A stretch of 64,000 bases of DNA, from NCBI RefSeq assembly GCF_003432485.1, contig NZ_QVNQ01000008.1, positions 62,001 through 126,000 on the forward strand, in the 5' to 3' direction. The notes beneath the pieces were generated by a model. The model worked only from the letters and a program-made list of their open reading frames with translations, was not told where the DNA came from and searched no databases. Position 1 is the first letter of the stretch, and every line of letters begins with the position of its first letter. This document shows positions 26,238-35,219 of the stretch, piece after piece. The stretch comes from Actinomadura spongiicola (GTDB lineage Bacteria; Actinomycetota; Actinomycetes; Streptosporangiales; Streptosporangiaceae). Position numbers and translations under genes: made by a program.

Positions 26238-27167
26238 ATGATGTACAGAAATTCGGAAGAACCACCCCCTTGGCTGCGAAAGGAGCAAACCAGATGCCCG
26301 GTGAGCCTGGCCCAGCGGGCATGGATCGAGGAGTGGTTGAACTGGTGCGTCCACGAGTTCGGCCTGGCGCCGATCGTGCGCGGCCCCGTCCTGCCGACCT
26401 CGGGCTTCCTGCCCCACGGGTACGCGGGAACGCCCACGCAGATCGCGGACCTGGTGGCCGGAGTGTGCGAGGTGATGGCGATCGTCGCGTCCGAACTCAC
26501 CCTGGAACTCTTCGACCGGGCGAACGAAGGCGGGTCGGCGGAACGAAGGACGGAACGCGTCGTCGGGCATTACCGGGTCAAGGACGGTCAGACGATCATC
26601 GGCCTGGACCGTACGGAGGCCGCGGACGCGAGGTACCTCACAGCGATCATCGCGCACGAGATGTCCCATGTCCGGCTTCTCGGTGAGGGCCGCGTCGACC
26701 CCGACCGCAAGGATGGCGAGCGGCTTACCGACCTGCTCACCGTGTTCTTCGGCTTCGGGATCTTCACCACGAACGCCGCGTTCCGGTTCGGCGCGGCCGC
26801 CCGGGGCTGGTCCGTGCGACCCCTCGGCCACCTGGACGACCGTATGCTCAACGCGGCCCGCAACGATGGCGCCGCACGGCTCGGCTATCTCACCCAGCGG
26901 GAGTTCGGCTACGCGCTGGCCTGCTACGCCTGGCTGCGGCACGAGCCCGACCCGTCCTGGGCGGTCCACCTGAACCCGGGCCCCCGCGAGTACCTCCGGC
27001 AGAGCCTGGCCTTCATGGCGAGCGAGAGCGTCCCCGGCGTGCTTCCCACCCGCCGGACCGGTTACGGCCATTCGTCGATCCGCGTCGAACCCAAGACCGA
27101 CCGTCCACGCCACCGACCCGCCCGCGGCGCGCACCCCCCGGACGCACAGGACAACCGCACGGACTGA
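26238..27167 (+). CDS. Predicted HExxH zinc metalloprotein, unknown family
   Basis: 309 residues from the first of two adjacent ATG codons (26238, 26241); the second sits better relative to GGGAG. The motif IIAHEMSHVRLLGEGRVD gives His140, Glu141 and His144, and ERLTDLLTVFFGFGIFTTN (Glu about 161) could supply the third ligand, as in gluzincins. A 'GTPTQIADLVAGVCEVMAIV' segment lies before it. There is no signal peptide or membrane segment, so it should act in the cytoplasm. It opens the accessory island and is followed by a strong hairpin. Zinc binding is inferred from the motif only. Confidence 0.6.
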   Translation: MMYRNSEEPPPWLRKEQTRCPVSLAQRAWIEEWLNWCVHEFGLAPIVRGPVLPTSGFLPHGYAGTPTQIADLVAGVCEVMAIVASELTLELFDRANEGGSAERRTERVVGHYRVKDGQTIIGLDRTEAADARYLTAIIAHEMSHVRLLGEGRVDPDRKDGERLTDLLTVFFGFGIFTTNAAFRFGAAARGWSVRPLGHLDDRMLNAARNDGAARLGYLTQREFGYALACYAWLRHEPDPSWAVHLNPGPREYLRQSLAFMASESVPGVLPTRRTGYGHSSIRVEPKTDRPRHRPARGAHPPDAQDNRTD

Positions 27168-27195
27168 CCACGGACGGCGCGCGGAGTCCGTGGTC
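27166..27195. terminator. Hairpin terminator overlapping a stop codon
   Basis: A perfect 10-bp stem (GACCACGGAC, loop of 10, GTCCGTGGTC) begins inside the stop of the HExxH gene. No T-run follows. Confidence 0.65.
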
Positions 27196-27407
27196 CGGTC
27201 ATGGCAGGAAGGCCACGGCCCGGCGCGCCGGGCCGTACGAACTTTACGAACTTTACGAACACAGCCTCACCTTCGACGACGACCGTGATAAGAATGGCAA
27301 AGCCCCCGACCACCGCACCCGCCGGAGTATGCGGCGCTCCCGATCGTGATTCGGTTCGTGTGCGCACGCTGCTCAGCGCGGTACCGAAGCGAAAGAGATC
27401 CCGGTCA

Positions 27408-27902
27408 ATGGACTATTCGCTGGTTGAGATTCGCTATAACAACATCATGGCGTTGCGCCACTTCCTGCTGGACGGGCCCTCGGCGTGGCAGCCCCTCCAC
27501 GGTGAGTTCCGCAAGGACGACGAGACGGCGGCCGGGTACGTGTCCCTGCTCCTCGGGGCGTTCAGCGTCGCGGTGCGCCGAAGGTTCCCGCCGAACTGCG
27601 ACGCGGCCGAGATCATGCGCTTCGTCACGGAGCTGCGAATCAGCCACCAGGACGAACCGGGCCTGATCAACCCACTGGTGGCCGAGGACGTGATCCGCCA
27701 TACCGTCGACGCCTCGCCACTGGACGACGACGGCTCGCAGGACCTGACGACCGTCCTGGGCATCAAGGCCCACATCCTGCTCTACCTCGTCGCCGAGGCC
27801 GGTTTCTCCGACGCCGAACTGGACCGGTTCATCGACGATGTCGTGGCCTACACCGGCAACTGGCTCGCCGCACGGCGCGCCGAGATGATCACGCAGCCGT
27901 GA
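27408..27902 (+). CDS. All-helical protein, family A (paralogue 1 of 3)
   Basis: 164 residues. The sequence is clearly homologous to the proteins at 39675-40184 and, more distantly, 39229-39675: shared blocks are DDETAAGY(V/M)SLL, GAF(S/N)VAVRR(R/K)F, F V(T/A)ELRI and GLINPLVAED(V/M)IR. Predicted all alpha, no signal, no membrane segment. Start chosen at 27408 (MDYSLVEIRY) because the paralogue begins identically. It is separated from the HExxH gene by a terminator and converges with the McrC gene. Function unknown; its relatives sit beside a toxin-like gene, so an immunity role is possible. Confidence 0.75.
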   Translation: MDYSLVEIRYNNIMALRHFLLDGPSAWQPLHGEFRKDDETAAGYVSLLLGAFSVAVRRRFPPNCDAAEIMRFVTELRISHQDEPGLINPLVAEDVIRHTVDASPLDDDGSQDLTTVLGIKAHILLYLVAEAGFSDAELDRFIDDVVAYTGNWLAARRAEMITQP

Positions 27903-27985
27903 GCGGGGCCGCGAACGGGGAACGGCCGACCGATCCGCTCTTCGGGCCCCGCGACGCCCTGGGCCGGCGTCCGGGATGAGCGCGG

Positions 27986-29188
27986 TCAGCGTACGGCGGC
28001 GGCGTCCACCACGGCGATGCGGTGTGCGAGCCGCTCGACCTGGGCGCGGAGCCCGTCCGGGGACGACGAAAGGTCCAGCGCGGTCTCCGCGACCCGAAGA
28101 CCGTCGGTGCCGGTGATGACATGGGTGTGCGTCTCGGCTTTCGAGGCGTACACCAGATAGCCACGGTGGAGCCTCATCGCCGTGCAGTAGGCCAGAACCT
28201 GGTACAGGTCGCCTTGGGGCGTGTCCCCGGTCTTGTACTTCGCGTCGACGACGGTCGAGGGGCGCCCGTCGGCGGTGTTGACGACGAGGTCGGGTCGGAG
28301 AGGTACCCGGCGTGCGCGGTCCAGATGGTGACGCTTGTCCTGGAGTTTCACCGTGCCCCCGTACGGACGGAGCGCTTCGGCGAGGGCGACGCAGACGAAG
28401 TCCTCGAAGACCCGCCACATCTCCAGCATCAGCCCGTCCACCCGGACGGTGGTGCCGTCGTCGAGTTCATAGGACGCTCCGCGCAGGACGAGGGCCGCCA
28501 ACCCGAGCGCGGTCTGATACCGGGTGTTGAGCCGGGACGGGCTCCAGGCGGGCGGCGGGCGGCCGGGGACGAGCCGTTCCACCCCGTCCAGCCGCAGCAA
28601 CAGGTGTCGGAGAAGCCCACGGGTGGCCGCGGGGACGTCCGGCAGGACGAGGAGCCTGTGCGCGGCGGCGAGCAGCAGCCGGTTCTCGGGGATGTCGGTG
28701 GTGTAGTCGTCGTAGCGCACCTCGACCGGAGCGGGGAACCCGTGGCGCCGCCGGAGCTGGTCGGCCACGCGGATGCGTCCACGCACGACGGGCAGGGCCT
28801 CCTCCGTCTCGCGGTAGCCGAGCAGTACGCCTTGCCGCAGGGCCCGTTCGGCGGCCCGCGCGAACGCGTGCGCGAGGGCGGGCAGCAGGTCGGGCCGCCC
28901 TTCGGCGTCCACCTCCTCCTGCCGCCACCCGCGAACGCCGCGGGCGTGGCCGAGCAGGAAGAGGAGCCGATCAATGGGCGTCTTGGGCTCGACGCGGATC
29001 TCGACCGGATCACCCGCGGGACCGGCCCTCGCGGCGCCGACGAGGCCGTTGTCGCGGACCCGCCACAGCCCGGGGCGCGGCCCCGGCGCGACGCGCGCCA
29101 GCCCGGCTGCGGACAGGGCGGTGACCTGCTCCGGTGTGAGCTCGTGCTCGGTCCAGGGACCGTTCTCCCGGAGCTGGACGACGGTCAC
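27986..29188 (-). CDS. mcrC: McrC-like component of a McrBC (type IV) restriction system
   Basis: 400 residues. The N-terminal part is beta-rich, followed by the McrC hallmark TDIPENRLLLAAAHRLL and, in the C-terminus, the PD-(D/E)xK nuclease core: LRPDLVV then TVVDAKYK. With the McrB ATPase it should cut DNA carrying modified cytosines, acting against phage or foreign DNA. The start codon overlaps the stop of the mcrB gene (ATGA), so translation is coupled. Length is normal for the family (about 350-430). Confidence 0.9.
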   Translation of the reverse strand: MTVVQLRENGPWTEHELTPEQVTALSAAGLARVAPGPRPGLWRVRDNGLVGAARAGPAGDPVEIRVEPKTPIDRLLFLLGHARGVRGWRQEEVDAEGRPDLLPALAHAFARAAERALRQGVLLGYRETEEALPVVRGRIRVADQLRRRHGFPAPVEVRYDDYTTDIPENRLLLAAAHRLLVLPDVPAATRGLLRHLLLRLDGVERLVPGRPPPAWSPSRLNTRYQTALGLAALVLRGASYELDDGTTVRVDGLMLEMWRVFEDFVCVALAEALRPYGGTVKLQDKRHHLDRARRVPLRPDLVVNTADGRPSTVVDAKYKTGDTPQGDLYQVLAYCTAMRLHRGYLVYASKAETHTHVITGTDGLRVAETALDLSSSPDGLRAQVERLAHRIAVVDAAAVR

Positions 29189-31274
29189 GTCAGCCGCCTG
29201 CGCAGTGCGTCCAGTCCGTACCGCGCGGGGACGTCGGTGCCGTCACCGTAGTGGTGTTCCGCCAACAGCGGGAGGATCTGGGTTCGCCAGATTCGTTCCA
29301 GCCCGGCCTCGGTGGCCGCGCTGTTCCGCATCAGGTAGGACGGGCCGATTCTGAAGTCGCGGTCTTCGATGCGGCTGTTGAGCTCGGCGAGCAGCCGCGC
29401 GGGCTCGTCCGGCATCTCCTCCCGGTGGAGCCACCGGGCGAGCATCTCCCGGACGGGCGGCGCGTCGGGGTGGAGCTCGGTGAACCAGAACCGTCGCCGC
29501 ATGGCGGTGTCGACGAGGGCGATGGACCGGTCGGCGGTGTTCATCGTGCCGATGATGATGACGTTGCGCGGCAGGGAGAAGCCGTGGTCGTCGGCGGCGC
29601 CGTACAGGACGTTGACCCGGTCGTCCCGGTACTCCAGCAGGAAGTACAGCTCACCGAAGATCTTCGCGAGGTTGCCGCGGTTGATCTCGTCGATGATCAG
29701 CACGTAGGGCCGTCCCGGGTGGGCGAGGGCGGCGGCCACAAGCCTGCGGAACGGCCCGCGCACCAGGTCGAACGAGACGGTGCCGTCGTCGGCCTTGGCG
29801 GGCCGGTAGCCCTCGAAGAAGTCCTCGTAGGAGTAGGCGGGGTGGAACTGGACGAGTTGGACGCACTCCGGTCGGCCGAAGGTCAGGTGGCGGGCGAGGT
29901 GCCGCGCCAGGTAGGTCTTCCCCGTGCCGGGCGGGCCGTAGAGGATGAGCTGGGGCCGTTCGCGGAGCAGTTCGACGCATTCCTGGAGCCAGCCCTGGTC
30001 GACCAGGAGGTCATGGGCGAGTTCGACGGTGACATCGGGGAGCCGCATCGTCCGTTCGGGGACGTCGACGGGCTCGCCCAGCAGTTTCTCGAGTTCCGGT
30101 AAGAACCCGGTCAGTTCGACGACGGAGAGGTCCGGGTTGCCGACCAGGACGGAGAACTCGTCGGGAAGGTCGTCGTAGTCGACGGGCCGGTCGGCGTCGT
30201 GCCATTTCACGGGGCGTTGCAGGTTGGCGTGCTCCCCCACGCTGCTGACGAAGGTCGGGATTCCGTCGATCGTCCCGAGGTGGACGTTGCTGCCGTCGTT
30301 GGTGACGACGATGTCGTGTTCTCTCATCCGGGAGAGAAAGGCGTGGAATTCGGCGGTCCGCTGCGTCTTCTCCTCCGTGCCCGCGCCGGAATAGTCCTCC
30401 CGGACCGCGTCCGCGACCTCCTCGCGGGACGCTCCCGCCGGTAGATCGCGGAGCCGGGACGCGGCCAGCGAGCACACGCCTTCGGGGAGCCACAGGTCCC
30501 TGATCAGGTCACCGCCGGGGACGATGGACGCCCGGATCAGCCACGCGCGGCGCGTCCGCTCGCCACCGCCGGCCGGTCCGAGTCGCGCGGCGAGCTCGGA
30601 TGCCGGTATCCGACGCTGCGCGTCGGCGCGACCGTCCGGGGCCAGGACCCCGTCGTCGGCGAGCAGGTCGAGCCAGTCCTCACGTTCGGCCTCGGTGAGG
30701 TGCGCCTCCCCCGGCAGGCCACCATCGTCGGTGAGCAGCCTGTGCCAGCCTTCGGACCGGTCTCCCAGGAGCAGTCCGACAAGCGCGCGGGACTCGACAC
30801 CGACCTCGGACGCGATGTCCGTGAGGGGGGTCCACCGCCCTTCTGGCAGCGCCTCGGCCAGCGCCGTCGCGCGCTGGAAACGGTCCCTGTGCCGTCCCAG
30901 TAGTCGTACGCGCGCCCCAACGCCGCGTAGAAGGCCGAAGCGTCCGAGTGTTCCTCGATCGCTCGGCGCCCCAGACCGGTCGAAAACCACTTCCGCCGAC
31001 TCTTGTGCAGCCACCCCGCCTTGACAAGCCCGATACTCGCGAACTGGAGAGCGAGATAGGAGGAGTCGTACCAGGCATCACCTCCGATCTGCCGCCAGCG
31101 GGCTTCGAGGTCGGGAATCGTCCCCAGCAAACGATCATGCAGTTCGCGGTAGCGAATGCCCGTCGGCGCCGTGGCGGGGGCATCGCCGATCAGGAGCCGC
31201 ACGGCGCCGAAGACCATCTCCGCGGTGATCTCGTTCCGACTCGTCACGGGATCGAGGTTGACAGAACCGAGCAT
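29185..31274 (-). CDS. mcrB: McrB-like AAA+ ATPase with an apparent internal frameshift
   Basis: The AAA+ motor is intact in the frame reaching 31014: Walker A YGPPGTGKTYLARHLARHL (near 29930), Walker B IIDEINRGNLAKI (near 29690), sensor TMNTADRSIALVD and MRRRFWFTEL. The natural N-terminus (MLGSVNLDPVTSRNEI, ATG 31274, winged-helix-like) lies in a different frame. The two frames join at AYDYWDG / HRDRFQRATALAEA, near 30893, where one missing base in GGGACGGC would restore continuity. Either the gene is disrupted, this is a recent error, or an assembly fault. Downstream mcrC is coupled to it. Confidence 0.82.
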
Positions 31275-31420
31275 GACATTCCAGCCATCAGGCAATGTCG
31301 ACCCGTTTGCCCAACTATGTATCGATATATCCCTCCATACCGAGTTGCCCGCCGACGCGCGCGCCTGTTGGTGAAGGAGCACTGACCGCTCGCCCGCTGC
31401 GCGGCGACCGGCCCGTTCGG

Positions 31421-31651
31421 TCACTGGATGAGCAAACCGCCCGCGAGGTACGGAATGCTGCCCACGACGAGCCCTCCAAAGATGGCCACGGCAATGGTCG
31501 TTCGCTGGTTCTTCGATATGAGCGGCGTGCCGAGGAACCCCACCAGACCGATCAGCGTCGCGAAGATCGCCGTTATCGGAGAGAGCAGGAGAGCGAGCAC
31601 CGCACTCACTCCGAAGGAAAGCCAACGACCGTAGGCGACGGAGGGCGACAT
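31421..31651 (-). CDS. Small two-segment membrane protein
   Basis: 76 residues from ATG 31651 with AGGAAAG nine bases upstream. Two to three hydrophobic stretches (WLSFGVSAVLALLLSPITAI, ATLIGLVGFLGTPLI, TIAVAIFGGLVVGSIPYLAGG) fill nearly all of it. Placed between the SUKH gene and the McrBC genes. No family recognised. Confidence 0.6.
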   Translation of the reverse strand: MSPSVAYGRWLSFGVSAVLALLLSPITAIFATLIGLVGFLGTPLISKNQRTTIAVAIFGGLVVGSIPYLAGGLLIQ

Positions 31652-31760
31652 GACAGATGCTTTCCTGACGTGACCACGGAATCTCTGCGAGTTATTCGTA
31701 GTGTAGCGGCTCCGTACGGCCGCCCCATTCCGGCTCAGCTCCCGAGCCCGGACTGTCGTA

Positions 31761-32318
31761 TCAGGCACCGGTGGGCAAGCGGGTCGCGGCCTCGGTCCAT
31801 GGCTGCGGCTCGACCAGGTCGCCTTGGTCGGAGGCGTCCTCCTCGAACCAGCCCGTTCCCGCCAGCCAGGTCTCCAGCCACGCCTCCAGGCTGGCGGAGT
31901 CGAGGAACCAGCACTCGTCCCAAGACCCGCCACCGTAGGGGTTCGGTTCGAAGAGCAGGACCTGACCGGCCTCATTGAAGCAGTCAATACCCGCATACAT
32001 GCCACAGCCCCACGTCAGGATCGGCACAACGCCTTCGGGCCATTCCGGGTACCGCACGCCAACGGACGCCTCACGCCGCTCGAGGTATTCACCGACAACG
32101 CTGGAGCCTGGGCCGAGCAGGGGCAGCAGCTGATAGTCGGGGCCGAAGCCGCCATCGGCGACCTCGCGATACAGGCGCACGAGAAGGGGATGCAGCGCGA
32201 AGCCCAGTTGCCTCTCCGCCTCCGCGATCCGCTCGTCGCTCACTCGGGTGGGGAGGCTGTCGCCGTCCGACGTGGCCCGCGCCGCAACGCGCTGCACGAT
32301 GTCGTCGATGTCGGTCAT
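31761..32318 (-). CDS. SMI1/KNR4 (SUKH) superfamily protein
   Basis: 185 residues. The SUKH fold signature is clear: VSDERIAEAERQLGFALHPLLVRLYREVADGGFGP then LLPLLGPGSSVV, WPEGVVPILTWGCGMYAGIDC and FLDSASLEAWLETWL. Actinobacterial SUKH proteins are commonly the immunity partners of polymorphic toxins; this one may be an orphan or extra immunity gene of the island. It is read leftward, away from the toxin cassette. Confidence 0.88.
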   Translation of the reverse strand: MTDIDDIVQRVAARATSDGDSLPTRVSDERIAEAERQLGFALHPLLVRLYREVADGGFGPDYQLLPLLGPGSSVVGEYLERREASVGVRYPEWPEGVVPILTWGCGMYAGIDCFNEAGQVLLFEPNPYGGGSWDECWFLDSASLEAWLETWLAGTGWFEEDASDQGDLVEPQPWTEAATRLPTGA

Positions 32319-32463
32319 GACCGCGATGTTGCCAGATCCTTCGGCCGCGCGAGGAGACCGACACCCGCACCGGGAGCGGCACTTCGGGCCGCAAGTATTG
32401 AATTATTCTGCCCCGCCCAAAATACAGGTTCTTCGTAGTCGCATCATTCTACGAAATCCTCGC

Positions 32464-32851
32464 ACGCCAGGAGGCGGCAGCGGCCGCCCCTGCCGGGGCA
32501 CCGGGCTGTCGCCGGACACCCGGTGCCCTGACCGAGCCCGCCACCCCATAATCCGAACATTTGGGACATGTACGCATCGCTTGAATGGTGGCCCGTCGAT
32601 ATCTGTGTTCGCCATGTTGGGGCCGTTACTCGGAACGATGTGATCGTTTTCGGGAGATGGAGTCCATTGAGGCGGAGGGCAGGTCCGGTGTGGGTGATTC
32701 TTGGTGGGCGCAAAGTTTGGACGTGCGCGATTTCATAGGGGGCGGTGTGTCCTGAATGTCGGCCCCGCGCGTTGGGGCACGCCCGGCGAACGGCCCGCTG
32801 GACGATTTCGTCCGGGCCGGTTCGCGTCCTCCAACGGAAAGGGCTGCGAGC
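32464..32851 (+). repeat. Duplicated upstream block, left copy (promoter of toxin-like gene A)
   Basis: About 388 bp nearly identical to 37019-37408. It carries a hairpin GGGCACCGGG (32496-32505) with 32519-32528, and ends at the GTG start with a GGAAAGGG ribosome site. To its left, 32429-32458 is a near copy of the 3' end of the HTH gene at 35206-35235, so the block sits at a recombination joint. No gene is evident in the 533 bp 32319-32851. Confidence 0.88.
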
Positions 32852-34390
32852 GTGGGCGTGGAGCACGGCAACGGGACCGACAGCCGCACCGAGAACAGCG
32901 ACAAGCCCGCCTCGTCCGAACGGCCGTACACGCCCCCACCCGACAATCCCGGCTCCCCCGGCCAGCCGTCCCGGTTAGAGAGCCGGGCGCGCGCCCGCGA
33001 AACACAACAGGACACCGGGGACCCGCCGGGCGGGGAACGCCACGACAAGCCCCAGACCACCAACGGGCAGCCACGCGAAAGCGGCAAGGACCGCGACTCC
33101 GGCACCAGCGAAGCCGGGACCGAGAGCGGACGGACCGAACAACCTGCCACCAGCCAATGGCCCCAACGCGACATGCCAGGCCAACCCGGGCAGCCATCCC
33201 GCCTGGAAAGCCTCGCCCGCGCCCGCGAAGCCCAACAACACCCGGCACACGACCGCCAAACCAACAGCGGCACCGAACCCACCACCGACCGCGAAGACCG
33301 GCCCGCCACATCACCGAACGGCGAAGCGGCCGGTCAACCCGAGACCCTCGGACAGAGCAACGACCAGGGCGAACCGCAGAAGGACGACGACACCTCCCAC
33401 GACAGCCGCACCACCACCGGGCTACCCGACCACGAAGCACCAAGCGCCCGCACCACCGAGACCGACCGCCCCCAGGACCGGCTCCCCCGGCAGGACACTC
33501 CAGACCCCGCCGCCACCGAGCAGGACACCCCGGACGCAGACAACCCCCTGGGCGACAGCGGCGAAACCCGGCCCGAGCAGACCGGACAGGCCACCGACCA
33601 GACATCCCCAGGGCAGCCGGAGACCCACCCGGACACCACACCAGGCGACCCCCGACCCGGCGACCACACCACAGAACCGACACGCGACGCGGAACACACC
33701 CCACAAGCCCCGGACGGGACCACCGACAACACACCGGCCCCACCCGACAACCGGACCGGCGAACAGGAAACCGCCCCCGAGGACCAGACCACCGACCAGC
33801 CCACCGGACCACAAGAACCCCGCGCCGACAGCGACGGTCCCGGCGACGCCCCTCAACGTAAGCTGGGGGAAGAACTAGCTGAACTCACCGATAATAAGAT
33901 CAACACCGAGATCGACAGTATCCTGGACAAGGTCAATCCTAAATTCGACTGTGCCAGGTCTGCATACTCCGAAAACTGTACCGGTGTTGTGCAGGCGAAC
34001 GAGTTACAGCGGCGCGGCTCTGATGTAGAGGCCGGACCGCTGGAAAGGTCGCTACGGACGGACGAAGGCGGACAAGGAGGTCGGCCACTGACAGTTATTG
34101 AGCGAGCGTGGGGCGACAATTTTGTTCCTGGCTCCAAGGCGGACATCGAAGACGCGTTCAAAGAACCGGGATCACGGGGTATCGTCTATATCGGCTGGAA
34201 CCGAGGTGGCGCGCATGTCTTCAACGTGGAGAACGTTGGAGGAAATGTACGTTTCGTCGACGGCCAGCCCACGCCTTCGGTGCCGGACGCCTCTCACTAT
34301 TTTGCGTTGGGCACCAACACGCACTATCTAAGGCTTGACAACCTACCGACGCCGCCAAAGAGAGCGGTCGCACGCTTTCTAGAGCCCTGA
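32852..34390 (+). CDS. Polymorphic-toxin-like protein A with papain-fold (Tox-PL/deamidase-like) C-terminus
   Basis: 512 residues from GTG 32852 (GGAAAGGG eight bases upstream; the paralogue uses the same start). Residues 1-330 are disordered, rich in Pro, Thr, Asp, Glu and Gln, with two copies (about 38 and 114) of the motif QPSRLES-ARARE. After about residue 335 the sequence becomes an ordered, lower-GC toxin-like domain with Cys376 in ENCTGVVQANELQRRG, His455 in GGAHVFNVENV and Asp470 in RFVDGQ: the Cys-His-Asp layout of papain-fold glutamine-deamidase or protease toxins. No signal peptide. The immunity gene follows 31 bp later. Toxin call is from motif logic, not a database match. Confidence 0.75.
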   Translation: MGVEHGNGTDSRTENSDKPASSERPYTPPPDNPGSPGQPSRLESRARARETQQDTGDPPGGERHDKPQTTNGQPRESGKDRDSGTSEAGTESGRTEQPATSQWPQRDMPGQPGQPSRLESLARAREAQQHPAHDRQTNSGTEPTTDREDRPATSPNGEAAGQPETLGQSNDQGEPQKDDDTSHDSRTTTGLPDHEAPSARTTETDRPQDRLPRQDTPDPAATEQDTPDADNPLGDSGETRPEQTGQATDQTSPGQPETHPDTTPGDPRPGDHTTEPTRDAEHTPQAPDGTTDNTPAPPDNRTGEQETAPEDQTTDQPTGPQEPRADSDGPGDAPQRKLGEELAELTDNKINTEIDSILDKVNPKFDCARSAYSENCTGVVQANELQRRGSDVEAGPLERSLRTDEGGQGGRPLTVIERAWGDNFVPGSKADIEDAFKEPGSRGIVYIGWNRGGAHVFNVENVGGNVRFVDGQPTPSVPDASHYFALGTNTHYLRLDNLPTPPKRAVARFLEP

Positions 34391-34421
34391 ATCCCATTAA
34401 CTCACACCTTGGAGATAAGGC

Positions 34422-34718
34422 ATGGCAGTGACCTACGAGCAAGCCCGCGAGACCGTCCGGGAGCGGTTCGAACCCGGATGGACGAACGGCACCTTCTGCC
34501 TGGACGATCGCATGATCGTCGAAAACGACGAGTTCTACGTGTTTAACATCGACGCATACGAATTTATCGTTGGCGGCGACGTTGCCTTCTCCACCGTGGG
34601 TGGAGTGACGATCGTATTCAAGGAAGACGGTCGGGTGGAGTCCCGACCATCGGTATTGATCGCAACTGATCCGTCCATCCGCAGCAGACCAAACCCAAGC
34701 CCTACACTTCGGTACTGA
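34422..34718 (+). CDS. Probable immunity protein, YrhB/Imm35-like
   Basis: 98 residues, ATG with GGAG-ATAAGG upstream. The opening MAVTYEQARETVRERFEPGW and the pattern YEFIVGGDVAFSTVGGVTIVFKEDGRVES follow the YrhB (Imm35) immunity fold, which frequently accompanies papain-fold toxins. It directly follows toxin-like gene A on the same strand, so it should neutralise that toxin. GC is lower than the chromosomal average. The last 18 residues look like a degenerate extension. Confidence 0.65.
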   Translation: MAVTYEQARETVRERFEPGWTNGTFCLDDRMIVENDEFYVFNIDAYEFIVGGDVAFSTVGGVTIVFKEDGRVESRPSVLIATDPSIRSRPNPSPTLRY

Positions 34719-34982
34719 CCAAAAACATCGTACACGTCCGGATGTAAGCCTTCAGCCCGTACCCGGATGCATTGAAGCTGGTCGAGCCACCACCGGCAAT
34801 GGGAAGCATTAAGATCTTCTCCGCCCGCGAAAGGCAGGACGACGATCGACCCACGGTCGTTATCGCCACCGAGGACGACTACACACTGCACTTCTTCGCT
34901 CGGCGAGCAGACCTGGAAACTCGACCGCGCCAAAGGGTCAGGCGGGCGTGACCTGGCCGCCGTGTTCATTCGGATCGAATAG
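34719..34982. other. Gene debris downstream of the immunity gene
   Basis: This stretch holds a 26-bp exact copy (34764-34789) of part of the DUF397 gene at 41579-41604, encoding CIEAGRA. After it a short frame (about 50 residues, from 34800) continues without a family match. The region appears to be a patchwork of fragments left by recombination. Confidence 0.6.
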
Positions 34983-35175
34983 CTGCGAGCGTGGGCAACG
35001 TGGAGCAGGGCAGCGAGCCCGACACCCGCACGAGAGCGGCGACAAACCCGCCTCGTCCGAACGGGCCGTACGCGCCCCCCGCCCGACGATCCCCGATTCG
35101 CCCGGTCAGGCGTCCCGGCTGGAAAGCCGCAGGTCACGGTTACGGCCGACGGCGTTGCCCCGTCCCTGGCGATGA
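34983..35175 (+). pseudogene. Remnant of a third toxin N-terminal module
   Basis: From CTGCGAGCGTGGGC (GTG 34991) the sequence follows the first ~55 codons of the toxin-like genes, including TRT...DKPASSER and SPGQASRLESR, but the similarity switches between two reading frames. It stops inside the first repeat motif and runs into the 3' end of the HTH gene. So at least three copies of the cassette once existed here. Confidence 0.7.
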
Positions 35176-35219
35176 GCCCACCCGAACCAGGAGAGTGCCG
35201 CCAGCGTCGTCGCGTCATC

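Noticed and set aside
32403..32615. Short minus-strand frame MANTDIDGPPFKR, also preserved in the right duplicate
   Set aside because: Conservation is explained by the recent duplication of the block; no ribosome site and the residues encode the promoter hairpin.
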